A stretch of 64,000 nt of DNA, taken from contig NW_026570249.1 in assembly GCF_019649055.1 (NCBI RefSeq), forward strand, positions 186,001 through 250,000, given 5' to 3'. The stretch's first letter is position 1, and each line of letters opens with the position of its first letter. Both the position numbers and the translations under genes were made by a program. Positions 1 through 10,969 of the stretch are shown here, one piece after another. The stretch comes from Paramacrobiotus metropolitanus (Eukaryota; Tardigrada; Eutardigrada; Parachela; Macrobiotidae). Under the pieces are notes generated by a model. It saw nothing but the letters and a program-made list of their open reading frames with translations. It made no database searches and was not told the DNA's origin.

Positions 1-454
1 TCACCTTTGCGTTGATTGACGCTCCATAAGATGTCTCTTTTGCCCGGTGCAATAACAAAACGTAGATTGCAAGCAAAGCATGGATGTTGAACAGGATTCG
101 GTAAGCCAAAACCAGCACTGCATGACCTTCCAGGTCTTTTATATTCCCCGCGTAGGAGCGATATAGTATGTCAAGATCTATTAAGAAAAAATACCCAAAG
201 AGTGCAAAAAGCATCCAGTGAAAAACTTTTGTGAAATACGAAATACAAGTCTCGACACTTTGTTTCGGATGAAGTTTGTCAGTTTGCGCCGTTTGTTGAA
301 CGTCAACGGATTTATCGAAATCCAGAGACCGCTGATTCGGACAGCAATGCGTCGACCAACCAATTATTCGCCACAACAGCCTTGCCAACACCGAATTAAC
401 TTCCTGGCTTGATTTAAGATCAGCAGGTTTATCATTCTTGTCCCATACTGGCAT
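1..454 (-). CDS. Partial multi-pass membrane protein, N-terminal exon (possibly chemoreceptor-like)
   Basis: An ATG at 454-452 opens a frame that stays open to the window edge, about 150 codons, so the gene continues outside. The product starts MPVWDKND and has a polar N-terminal part of about 90 residues. Two hydrophobic segments follow: around HWMLFALFGYFFLID and around HAVLVLAYRILFNIHALLAIYVLLL. The first bases of the window can be read as a donor (AAG|GTGA at 5/4), so the exon may end there. Length, helix spacing and lack of other domains would fit an invertebrate gustatory-receptor-like protein such as the one at 29592-31521, but no diagnostic motif is present. Function is therefore unassigned; only the open frame and the membrane segments are well supported. 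Confidence 0.5.
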   Translation of the reverse strand, partial: MPVWDKNDKPADLKSSQEVNSVLARLLWRIIGWSTHCCPNQRSLDFDKSVDVQQTAQTDKLHPKQSVETCISYFTKVFHWMLFALFGYFFLIDLDILYRSYAGNIKDLEGHAVLVLAYRILFNIHALLAIYVLLLHRAKETSYGASINAKV

Positions 455-1203
455 TATTAGAACTGTCATTTCATAAAGCCGAAGCAAAACTATGTGCTAA
501 ACGCTACGCAAGGGGCACTTTTAGTCCCTTTTTTTCGTGTGCTCTGTAGTTATCAACAAAAACCGGCAGTCAGTACGCGAAATAATACACTGCGGGAACC
601 CGTAATGACTAAGTCGGTAAAATTTTAGCCATTTAGTTTTATTCAAGATACACGCTTAGAATGCTATTGTTACCGATACTGCATACTGTTTGGTCACTTT
701 CAGGTTAGTGAGGATGTACTGTAATCTACTATACTTCGAAGTACTGCTTTTCATCTACACGTACATCTGCAAACAAAGTGCTTTTAGTAGCTTTAGAACT
801 GAAATTTGAGAAAAGCTGAGCTGTCATATCTTGTGGTTCAAGTGCTATTTGCTTTTTGACATGCTGGATACGGAATATCCATACTTTATTCCATAATTAT
901 TTTTCCTAGAAGGGTAGCGCAGTCACACCGCCGTGTCATTTAACAAGGCATACACTGCATATCGTACGAGTTCTTGTGCTGATCGTGTCATCCTGGATTC
1001 AGGATACCGGATTTCTAACTTTATTGTTAATGCATTTTCCTTAACCCAGAATACATACTGTACACACCATCGCCGCGTCTTATCATTGCAAAATTCCGAT
1101 CAGTTGTTTTTGGTTTCTGTTTATGTATACATAGGTTGTTGCATAATACGCGTTGGTGGTTTACAATTTGGAATAACATGTAGCAGCCGGTAAAAGCGGG
1201 TCG
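455..1203. other. Intergenic, no gene seen
   Basis: AT-rich sequence with only short frames on both strands. It separates the partial membrane-protein exon from the 3' end of the first CAP gene; no repeat or RNA structure was recognised. Confidence 0.5.
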
Positions 1204-3269
1204 TCATGCGCAGAGACAGTCACCGGTTGCACATTTCTTTCCTGTTGGGCAAGCTGAGCATTTGGTTGACGAATCGGCAGACTGCCATGGGCAGTTCAAG
1301 TTTCCACCATTTCCGCTAAAATAAGTAGCTTTTAGGTAAAATAGTTTTGAGCAAAAACATGTTTTATTTTTTTACTGTCACAAATGTACTTACGGAGGGC
1401 AGTAATTGCAGACATAAGTCTTTACTGGGGCTTTCAGTGTCAAACCATTAACGGTAATATCAGTTGGGCATTCGTAGTATCCACACCCTACTTTCGCCGT
1501 GTCGGCCCACATTAACTGAAGACAAAATCTGTTTTAGCGGCAAACGGGATCATCCAACAGCTTTATGTTTAGCAAACATTAACGGGGCGGGGAACTTTTA
1601 CAAGTTCTAAGCTGCACCCTACTAGCACATTGTCCATAATTCACAATAATAATACCAATATGTGTACCGTACTTGAGTGTAGTGTCCCACTTTGGAAAAA
1701 ACGTTGTTTGCGCTGCAATATGTGAAATCTTTCACTTCGTCATACCATCCTTTAACAGCGTCGGTCCACGAATTATAACCCCAGGCAATGTTCTGACCGC
1801 AACCGCCTGAATAATCTATAAACGTTGACTTTTGAGACTCAATATACGTCGCACTCGTAATTATAATGAGCTATTTTATTACACTACTTAATTATGCATC
1901 ACACATATTGTATTTGAATGCCGTAATTATCGAAGATTTAGAGCCCCAGGGTTACCAATATTTCAAACGCCTCACGGGGTGGGTGTAATTTCGGGGTGGC
2001 TTCAATTTTTCAAACGAACTTTTGGGCATTGGCTAATATGGACTATATAGCATTTAATGAAGCCCATTGGTTTATAGAGGGCGTTCATAATTTTCAAATG
2101 ACCTTAAGGCTTGTATAATTGTATTGTATTGTGGGTCAAATCCTCTTTCGATCATTACGGTACATGTAGATCGGAAAGTGCTCTCGCTTATTCGGGGAAC
2201 TCCATGACTGAGAAAAAGGTACGTGTACTTAACATTAGCTATTGTGAATGTATCACACTTTCATGCAGAGTTTGAGCTCAAACTCTAGGATGTACATACT
2301 GTAATTAGCAATTTACTGCACGTTGAACACCTGTAATATCTTGCGGCAGGCGCAAGATATTATTTGTCAGATTGGAAAAAGTGCATCTGTATGTCTTAAT
2401 GCGTAACCAAGATTCTCATTCTGCTTGTTAGGTCCAGTGTGATTACTTAATCCTGAAACAAGCGTACCTGGTACTTTACGTGCATTCGCTTGTGATACAC
2501 CATTCGTCACAAAGTCATGACCCGTCGGACAGCTTGCGGCCCATGTTTGAGCATTACTGGCAGCACAGGACTCCCATGCAAGTTTCTGCATATTTTTGGC
2601 AACAACAGTTCGCCGATAGTTATTATGCGCATTTAAAATGTTGAGGATGTCAGTATTCGACAGGGGTGACGCCTTTACAGGGTAAGCAATATTTCCAGTG
2701 GCGCATGGAGTTGGGGGGGTGGTTGTTTGGGAGGTACAGGTAGCGCCGGTGCAAGTATTGCTAAATCCCATTGGAAGAGCACTGTCTGAGTTTGCGGGGC
2801 AACCTGCAGGCGCAGTAGTGGTGGTAGTTGTAGTGGTGGTGGTGGTCGGAGTCGTGGTTGCCGGAGTCGTGGTTGTCGAAGTTGTGGTCGTGGTGGTCGA
2901 AGTAGTTGTCTCGCTGTTTGTTAAACTGGCAATGGCAACACACTGACCGCCAACTGTCGTGCTAATTGACGAATCGCAAATGCACTTGAAATTCTGGCAT
3001 ATGGACAAAGAATCCTTACAACGCCTTCCGTTACCGGCACACGGACATCCAAGTGCCGCATTAGACGTGGCGCCCATGCAGCTGTAGATAAATGCCAGGA
3101 GACTTTGCTCAGCGGAAGCAGTGTTTACAACTCCATTTGAGGACGATGATGAGCTTCCAAAGGGACGTGCTCCGAATCCATCAGACTGCCATATTGCTGC
3201 ACTAATTATAATGAAAATGCATCGTAGGTAACGGCCATTCAAAGTTTTCCAGGTTGCTAAAAAGGTCAT
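1204..3269 (-). CDS. Secreted CAP-superfamily (SCP/TAPS) protein, copy 1
   Basis: Four exons: 3269-2408, 1806-1673, 1515-1394, 1315-1204 (1230 nt, 409 aa). I chose the ATG at 3269 because a signal-peptide-like stretch (CIFIIISAAIW) follows; the frame upstream of it has no better start. Order of parts: signal peptide, Ser-rich segment, Cys-rich module (CMGATSNAALGCPCAGNG onward), a Thr-rich linker encoded by a near-perfect ACN repeat (about 2810-2930), then the CAP domain. Family motifs are visible: HNNYRR, GHYTQLMWAD and VCNYCPPGN. A Cys-rich tail ends CATGDCLCA. CAP proteins are secreted and bind lipids, sterols or partner proteins; the actual ligand here cannot be told. A tandem paralogue lies at 8954-10969 with nearly the same exon plan. 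Splice joins are inferred from GT/AG and phase. Confidence 0.85.
2810..2932. repeat. Thr-codon simple repeat inside the CAP copy 1 linker
   Basis: Interrupted GTG/GTC trinucleotide run on the + strand that reads as ACN (Thr) codons in the gene. It makes a likely O-glycosylated spacer between the Cys-rich module and the CAP domain. The paralogue has a shorter, more degenerate version (about 10570-10650). Confidence 0.75.
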
Positions 3270-6200
3270 CTTCTGTACGAATAGCTGTAACGAGAACGTG
3301 AGATTGAATTTGCCGTTAGGAGCAGATAACTGGTGCATTAGATTTGCTGAAGACCTTGATAAGAAGCGGTATGATAAAAATAAGCGCTGTGACGGGGAGA
3401 AGAACTACTGCTTGGTTTTACCGCTAAATCTTGCAGATGCACTGGTGCGCGTGTGCCACGCAGTAAATCGCATCAGATGCCACACATCACTGCTGGTTGA
3501 TGATCTTTTATATTATATTTTGTTATACTCGTACTGCAAACTAATTCATTATGCTGTTAGTTCGTGGAGAAATAACAGGCAAAACCACAGCTGTAGTACA
3601 AGTATTTCTTCCGGTCATTGAGCTGCATTGCTTAAGACAGTCAAAATCAATCTTCTGGCGTTTTGAAGTAAGTACTTTACAGAAGACTAATTAATCTGTG
3701 TTGAACTATGCCGTCACAGATAAATAAATTATAAAGCAGTTAAACGAAATGAAGTTTGTCAGTTGTATTAGCTGCTAGTTTGCTACGTACGGATTTGTGT
3801 AAGCACGCTCATTAAAATGAATATCACCACCTACGTAAGTAATGCTAGATGCGACATACTTTTTATTTGCACCGGCATGACGTCGCGCAGCTGTAATCAG
3901 TACATTATTACAAAATTATTAATATATAACACACAATCAGGATGCGTCCGTTTCATAAAAAATCAATGCAGCGCTCTCTGTACGACAGTGAACGAGGTAG
4001 GTTACGAAAACGTATCTCTTGCTTGATTATAGTTTCGAAGTGGGGATGCTGACTGATGGTGAGACCACCCTTAAAGCAATACAGCTTTACACAATGTTTA
4101 CATAAGCTAGCCACAGGTAGCCAGTGTTCGGTGATAGATTGATGTTTCTTCCGCAATTTGTAACTTACGATCAATTCAAAAACATAAGAATGTGACAACA
4201 CGAAACATGTTAATTAATAAAGGTATAAATAATAACGGTTGCTCACATAACAGGTTTAATTAAATAGAAAATAGCGTCACTTTCATATTGCCGATATTCT
4301 TACTTATCGTTAGAAAAACACAATTATAAGTAAGCTTTCATCGACATTGCAGCAAAATCACCCTACCGTACTTAGGTAGAATTTGTGTAACATGGTGTTT
4401 TAACTTGCCAATGCACCTAGACCGGTTTCAAAACGAAAAAATTCCCATTTTTGAAAAAAGGTACTATCCTAAAGTAAGTACGCGCGGCACAAATAAAGGT
4501 TTCTAATTGTTTTGGTTTCGACGCAGCTGTAGATTCTTTCAGCTGTCGAGTACGGTGATCCGTGCCTCTGATGCCAATGTGCAACACAGTCGTATAAAAG
4601 GCTTTTTTTACAAACAAACAGATAGCATACTTCGCACGAATTTTCGAAACTGTTTAGTTTTGGAACGCTGGTACGACCAACTGCATCCAGGCGTCGGTTA
4701 CGTTGGTACTCGAGAGCTGCATAAGTATACCTTGCAGCGGTGCTTGCAAAATTAAAATAAAACTACGGATAATAAATATTTTACTGCAATGCACTGCAGT
4801 AGGTGATAATATATGCAGATATAATGTTCTAAACTTTTATTTTTCTGTTTGGCCGCACCCATTTGTTTGATCACAGCAGAATGAAAAATATTTCTTTAAA
4901 GATACTACGACAATATGTTACATTTCTGCAATAAAGACGAATTCATTAAGTTCGGAGTGGTCTGTGTCCTGGTTAATCGTTCACTGCAGTGTACCACATG
5001 TACACAGCGTACGGAAACTGGGTATGTCTGCAACTGTTCATGCTTACAACGGAGCACGCACTTTCCATAAATAATTTAGAAAACAGTCTGTACTCTGTAC
5101 CAATTTATTTCGATGTTTATTTCGATGTGCTAGCAACTATGGTTATAATTATAAAGCAGTTTAGATGAAGATATAACCATGCTATTCGCATAATTATGTA
5201 TACAACACATTGGGTACGAACTACCACACTACAAACACACTCGTATTTTGTTAGCTAAGTACTTCTACTGGTGATGGCACGTTTTCTGTCGGCAGTGGCA
5301 TGACGTCGTGCACGTCTGGTCTAGAGCGCTTTTGTGCACGTCAACATTTATGTGATTAAAAAGAAAAGAAAACCAGCACAACGTTTTTGAAAAGAAACAG
5401 CAGTCGTCACCGTTCTGGTTGCAGAAACGTATCTCAGGCATACTCGTATAGTCGTATCTGAACTTGGATTTTCTAATACGAGTAAGAAGCCAGCCGGTGA
5501 CTAAGGAAGGGGGGTGAGAGATGTTTTTAGCATGCCAGTAAATGCACTTTTATAAAATGCACCTACTGAAAATTTTGCGTAGACGGTTTTGGAAACTAAA
5601 CTTTTGTTAACCATGACAGTGGCAGGAGGGAATGGTGTAATGTTCATGGCATAAACAGCCCTTAAACATGCATCTCAAAATACTTAAGTAGCTTAAAAAT
5701 TCCATAACATCTAGCATCAAAAAATAATAAAATAGCCCCTAAATTTTAAGAAAATCCGAAGCGCCTTATCATTCGAAAATCCTCTAAACAGAAATTTGAA
5801 ATAAATTAATTAGCCGTGCACGCAGCTAACGCCCCTGCATAAATCCCCTGCCCGCAGCTGACACCCGTGCGGACACCAAACGCTCACCCGTGCACCCAGC
5901 CAACACAACGCCCGTGTTTACCCGTGTACGCAGCCATAATGTAAAAGATTAGCTTTCTTTTATTAAGCTTCACATACTTGTATAGATACAAGTACATACA
6001 AGTACAAGTACTAAAACAACAGAGTACTAAATCTAATGTAAAAGTATACCTCTGTGGCGTAGTGCAGTGCCACTGATGTCACGATAATGTGTTGTCCTTT
6101 AGTGACCTTTGTGTTTTGCCCATCTAGCATGGCAACTGCGATAGCAGTATGCCCTTCTTGTCTTGTTGACAACAAACAGTGGGTTGTTTGCGCTCTTAGT

Positions 6201-7104
6201 GGCGGTTCATGGTAAATGTATTATGCCGCCACCTCAAGTCGTGACAACCTCGAAGTTAGCCAAGCATGTTTTCTACTGTTAGCTTTCTCGACGATTTCAG
6301 GGGCTGCTCCGGCCGTTTTAGTGGTGCAGTTGCTATACGTGCTGGCCAAGGTATCGACGCGGGTAACATCGAATGGCTTCCCATATGGTCCCAGGGGATC
6401 AACGTACGTGACGAAGTCTGGACGTTTCCTCCCGGCCGTTGACAGGCCCTTTGGCTCCGTTCTGGAAGGGAATTTTTAAGCCCCGGAGATATTCAGCGTA
6501 AGTCTATCGTGCCTGGATAACGACCGGACGAACGCTTAAGCTTACAGCGGAGGCCGTGTCTACCTAGCTCTCAGTTCGTCGGCCTGAGAGTCACAAGCGC
6601 AGCTATGCGGTGTCACCTCGGGCAGTTATTCGAACAGCGACGCTGATCTGGAATGCGGTATCTTCCAGCAAATTTCCCAAACAGGCTGCAGGAAGGGCGG
6701 GCAACCAGGCTCCATATTCCGGAGTCGACATTGTCTTGAGGTGTGCCACTTCCTCCGGAAAGACGCGTACGTACGCTGGATAGTCTTGTATGTAAAGCCA
6801 CGCAGACTGGAGTGCCCGCTTTCTGAACTTGTCGAACAGTTTCCGGGAGCGCATCCGCTGCATTACTGAGCTTGGTCCAAGGCTCCAAGCCTGCATCGCG
6901 GCGGTCGCGTCGGTTGGTGCGACTGCGGGACATAAGTGAGGAAGTCGGTGCCCATGACTCCTTATTAAACACGGTATGCGTAGCATTGCTATACTTTGTA
7001 CGTACGTCGTAGTTCATGTACGGTTTACCTGTTATTATCTAAACCTTTTGATCGCTAATTTCATCAGCGATTCTGCTGGTATTGATTAGTCTGAATCTGA
7101 CCAG
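3270..7104. other. Long intergenic stretch upstream of CAP copy 1
   Basis: No convincing gene. Short blocks here (about 3700-3760, 5100-5190, 5355-5445) resemble blocks at 11450-11530 and 11685-11760 upstream of the second CAP gene, so part of this is duplicated 5' flank. A GC-richer segment at about 6210-7020 has overlapping frames on both strands (for example 6613-7017 on the minus strand). None shows a recognisable domain, splice structure or paralogue in the window, and I do not call a gene there. Confidence 0.4.
5813..5940. repeat. Degenerate short tandem repeat
   Basis: About four imperfect copies of a unit near CCCGTGCACGCAGCCAAC, rich in CCCGTG and GCAGC words. Copies vary in length and sequence, so it is an old minisatellite; no frame is maintained. 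Confidence 0.5.
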
Positions 7105-7820
7105 GGACGCGTCACCGGCTCCCCTCTCAGAAAATTTTTGTTTTTTGCAAGATGACAGAGTAACAATAGGGTACTCCTAAAAAAATAGTTTCATCTGCTT
7201 TGATCGACAGAGAGTGGCCGAACAAAATTAAAAACTTAAAGGTAACGCTATGCTACAGCCAATGCATTGCTTCGCAAGTGAGCCAGTTCTGATAGACTGA
7301 TGCGCTATATCGTACAAAGCATACCGATGTGACTGTGTGTTCAATATTCTTGTTAACTCGCTTTTGTTCCCGATTCCCGAAGCTGGTTTGTACTTTGTAA
7401 ATGATATAAGTTAATTTATTTTTTAAGGGTGAATATGCAGGTACTCGTACTTCCATTTCTGCTTGCGCTATCAGTGTTTAGCACAAATACTGCTAGCACG
7501 AAAACCGATCTATCTCTATAAAAATAATTACGGAGCATTTACAGTACAAGCTCGTTTCAGAAATGGGTAAGAGAAAGTAAGGTCGCAAAAGCCTGAGACA
7601 AAAGCGCACGAAGCCATATGAGTCGTACTAAATCGTATAAGACTATAAGTACTTGTGTAGGAAGTAATGCATTGGCTATAACATAGCATAACTTTTTAAT
7701 TTTGTTTGCCCCTCCCTGTTGACCATAGTAGATGAAACTATTTTTTTAGGATTAGTCTATTGTTACTTTGTCATCTTGCAAAAATAAAATTTTAATGAGA
7801 AGGGAGCCGGTGACGCGTCC
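7105..7820. mobile_element. MITE-like inverted-repeat element, about 716 bp
   Basis: Arms of about 90 bp at 7105-7192 and 7731-7820 are inverted copies with few differences. Both start GGACGCGTCACCGGCTCCC and end near the shared phrase that reads ATAGTTTCATC. The centre has no significant frame. I see no convincing target-site duplication at these borders, so superfamily is open and the true ends may lie slightly further out. Confidence 0.7.
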
Positions 7821-8180
7821 GTGGTGAGTTGGGCCTTGGTCTAGGCAGATCTGTGCGCAGTGTGTGCAGATTTGATAGTGTTCGCTGCAGAGCCTGTATG
7901 CAGTGTGTTTGCAGTCTTCGGATTATGATTAAAGATTATGAGATCCTGAGTGGCCTTCTTGTGGCGAAAGCATTAATGTTTACCTTCAGGAAGTCACGGT
8001 TTCAGTCTGGATAACAACATCATCCAGATATTGGTTGTGAGCGTATGAGTTAGGAGCAGATCACCGTTCAGAACAGATATTCCCGCTCTACCGACTTTGC
8101 TTGGTTGGTCATGTAGTACGGTAAGTCGTAGTGGGACTTCCGTATAGCATGTTACCTTTAACAAAAATTTGTACTAGCGG

Positions 8181-8729
8181 CAGCTCAACCGGGTAATTCT
8201 AGTTAATGGTACTCGCTCTTGTAGTGGCTGTGGTAGTGGTCTAAGTGGTGCTGGTAGTGGCACTGGTGGTGGTAATGGTAAGCATAGGGGTGATACTGGT
8301 ACTGTTGGTGGCAACGGGACTAGTAGCGGATCTGGTGGTGCCATTCTGGTGGTGGTTCACAATTTTCTCAGATTTCTTAGTTTTGTTTAGTTTCTTGGCC
8401 TTAGTTTTTTTTTTGGCTTTCTTAGCTTTCGTATGTTTTCTCAGGATTTGTTATACTGTTTCTTAGGTCAGTTCTTAGATTTTCTTGAGAAATTAACCAA
8501 GTACTTAAGAAAACCCAGAAATAACCCATTCGAAAAACACACAAAAAATCAATAGAACTAGAAGTATGAAAATTGTATAGGTACAGTACCAACCACCATA
8601 ACCGCCACAAGTCCCATTACCACCACAGCAGGAGTACCACTACGCTTACCGCTACCAGCAGCAGTACCACCACCAGCACCAGTACCACAACAAGATCCAG
8701 TACCATTAACTAGAATACCCCAGCTCAAC
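8181..8729. mobile_element. Foldback DNA element with 9-bp target duplication
   Basis: The direct repeat CAGCTCAAC flanks the element at 8181-8189 and 8721-8729. Between them the ends are inverted copies (GGGTAATTCTAGTTAATGG on the left; nearly the same, read backwards, on the right). The arms continue inward for about 150 bp as degenerate GGTNNTGG-type subrepeats, with a T-rich centre on one side and the complementary A-rich stretch on the other. No coding capacity. A 9-bp duplication is typical of Mutator-like elements, so a MULE-mobilised foldback MITE is the best reading; hAT (8 bp) is the alternative. Confidence 0.8.
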
Positions 8730-8953
8730 GTAAGCCCTACTCTAGCTAGTATACTTCTACAGTATGGTTATTTTACATACCAGGTAATTACAAATTAAAA
8801 CTTATTCAGCCTGCTCTTATCCAAATATTAATTAATTTTGTTCTTCCGTTTTTAGTGTGCATTCTTAACGCATTTTAACAACAACAACAGTCATAACGAT
8901 TCCAAAAACATGGTCGTTGTCTCAAAAACTCTTTTACTTCAAAAAAAAGTTTT

Positions 8954-10969
8954 CTAAGTTGTAGCACATAGGCAGTCGCCCTGGTCACAAGCGCTTCCTT
9001 TCATGCATGAGGCACCACACTGGTTTGATGTTGCTGCTCCTGGCGTCGTCGCTGTTTTGTATGGACACCATTCGGAGTTAGCTACTCCATCGGTGTGAAC
9101 GTTGCCTCTGTATAAACAGAATACTAACTACTCTGTATTTATTAGGCACTGTGTGGCTCGCATAGATATATAGCGAAAGCAAAGAAATCGAGCTCAAAAC
9201 TTTTAAGCGACGTGTGCGACAGTATAATGAGAAGAAGCTTTGAAATTTAAACTGTAAAGTGAACAATTATAACAGTCTGAATTCTGTACAAGGTAAGCTA
9301 AAAACATGTAATTTTATACGTATGTGTATAACCTAATATGAATATAATAACACGTAAGGCTACACGGCAGCCGTGTATTGAGGCTGTTAAATAAAAACGT
9401 GTTCCCAGTTTCCGAAAATTTTGCTCTATTTTCTCTAAAAGCCCCTCTACGTCATAATATAGTTTTGTTGTAAGGATTGTTAAATCAGTCTCACCCTGTA
9501 CAATAATTGCAGACGAAGACATTAACAGGAGCAGGGAGATTTAGCCCATTTATTGTCGAACAGCCTGATTTCATGCCGCATCCGATAAGTGTTGTGTCCG
9601 CCCACATTACCTAAACATAAAAATCGTAATTTTTGTCTGTGGCAGAAATGTTTGACGAAAAAAATTGTAGGGTTCCGACTTACTTGAGTGTAATGTCCGA
9701 CGTCCTTTCCCGTATTGTCGGCGCAATAAGAGAAAATATTGACTTCGTTGTACCATTCTTTTATAGCAGCCGTCCAGGTGGCAGGTGAACCACTATTCCA
9801 GAAGATATTCTGACCACAGTAAGGAAATTCTAAAATATCATTAAACATTAAAGTGTACAACTACATACATCAGTGACAATCCAGAAAAATAATGTCTTGT
9901 TTACTTCATTTAAATGCCATTATTTTTCATTGATTTTGATGCGTTACTGCACTGACACCACATTTATTTGATTCTTGCATTCAATGCACTGCACTTATTT
10001 GATGCTCAGTTGTACGAGTAACTGTGTAAAACTGCAAAACAAGTATAAGCGATTCAGTTCTAAGGAATATAATATATATATATAATATATATAATATATA
10101 TATATGATTAGTATATTATACTAATCAGTTACGGAATATATACAAAAACCTATAAGTGTAACCACAAAGACAATGTAACAATAAAGACTTGTTTTGAAGA
10201 TTGGTTTTGTACAATATCAGTTAGTGGAAAAGCTACATAGGTGATAGGTGCACGCGACAAATCATGAAAATATATGTTTTAGCGTACCAGGGATATGCCG
10301 ATCGCTTAATCTGTCATGATCCGAAGGGCATGTGTCGGCCCAGTGCTGTGCATTGCTCGCTGCACAGTCGCTCCAGTCCAGTTTGTTCATACCTTGTGCG
10401 GCCACTGACCTACGATAATTGTTATGCACATTAAGTATTTCCAGGATAGTAGTGCCGGCAGGGACTGGTGTCGTTAGAGGAACATAAGCTATTTCAGTAA
10501 CTGTAGAAGCGGTGCATTTGGTGGCAGCGCTGGTGGAAAGGGCAGTGTCGGATTTGTTTGAACAGCCCGCAGCGAAGGCTGCCGTAGTCGTAGTACTAGT
10601 GACAGAGGTTGTTGATGTGGTTATTGTCGTTGGTGTTGTGTCGGTGTTAGTCAGACTAGCAATGGCAACACATTGGCCATTAACTGTATTGCTAATCGAT
10701 GGATCACAGATGCATTTGAAATTTTGGCAGATGGACAGAAAATTCTTGCATCGCTTTCCGTTACCGGCACAAGGACATCCCAGGGCTGCATTAGATGTAG
10801 CACCCATGCATCTGTAAATAAAGGCAAGCAGGCTTTGCTCCGACGATGTCACTTCTGAAGACGAAGATGGGCTCGAGCTTCCAAATGATCGTGCTCCAAA
10901 ACCGGCAGCCTGCCAAATTGCGACATTTATCATAAGAGCATAGAGTTTCAATTTCAGTATTGGACACAT
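8954..10969 (-). CDS. Secreted CAP-superfamily protein, copy 2
   Basis: Predicted exons 10969-10288, 9829-9684, 9610-9495, 9107-8954 (1098 nt, 365 aa). The ATG at 10969 precedes a hydrophobic stretch ending in IWQAAGFGARS, parallel to copy 1. The Cys-rich module (CMGATSNAALGCPCAGNG) is almost identical to copy 1. The Thr linker is shorter. CAP motifs HNNYRR, GHYTQ, VMWAD and VCNYC are present, and the tail ends DCLCATT. Exons 2-4 match copy 1 in phase. Oddity: exon 1 is joined at IPG, so the segment that in copy 1 carries NENLG before CGQNI is missing. Either a short exon in 9830-10287 escaped me or the copy has diverged. The two genes are a tandem duplication; ligand and tissue cannot be inferred. 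Confidence 0.8.
10071..10126. repeat. AT dinucleotide microsatellite in CAP copy 2 intron 1
   Basis: Interrupted run of TA repeats. It lies in the intron where a missing small exon would be expected. Confidence 0.8.

Noticed and set aside
2698-2946. A + strand Val-rich frame
   Set aside because: Mirror image of the Thr repeat in the CAP gene.
6603-7017. Two overlapping minus-strand frames of about 130 codons in a GC-rich patch
   Set aside because: No domain, no splice logic, and both frames overlap each other, which argues for composition rather than coding.
8245-8466. A Val/Leu-rich + strand frame
   Set aside because: It is the GGT-type subrepeat arm of the foldback element, not a gene.
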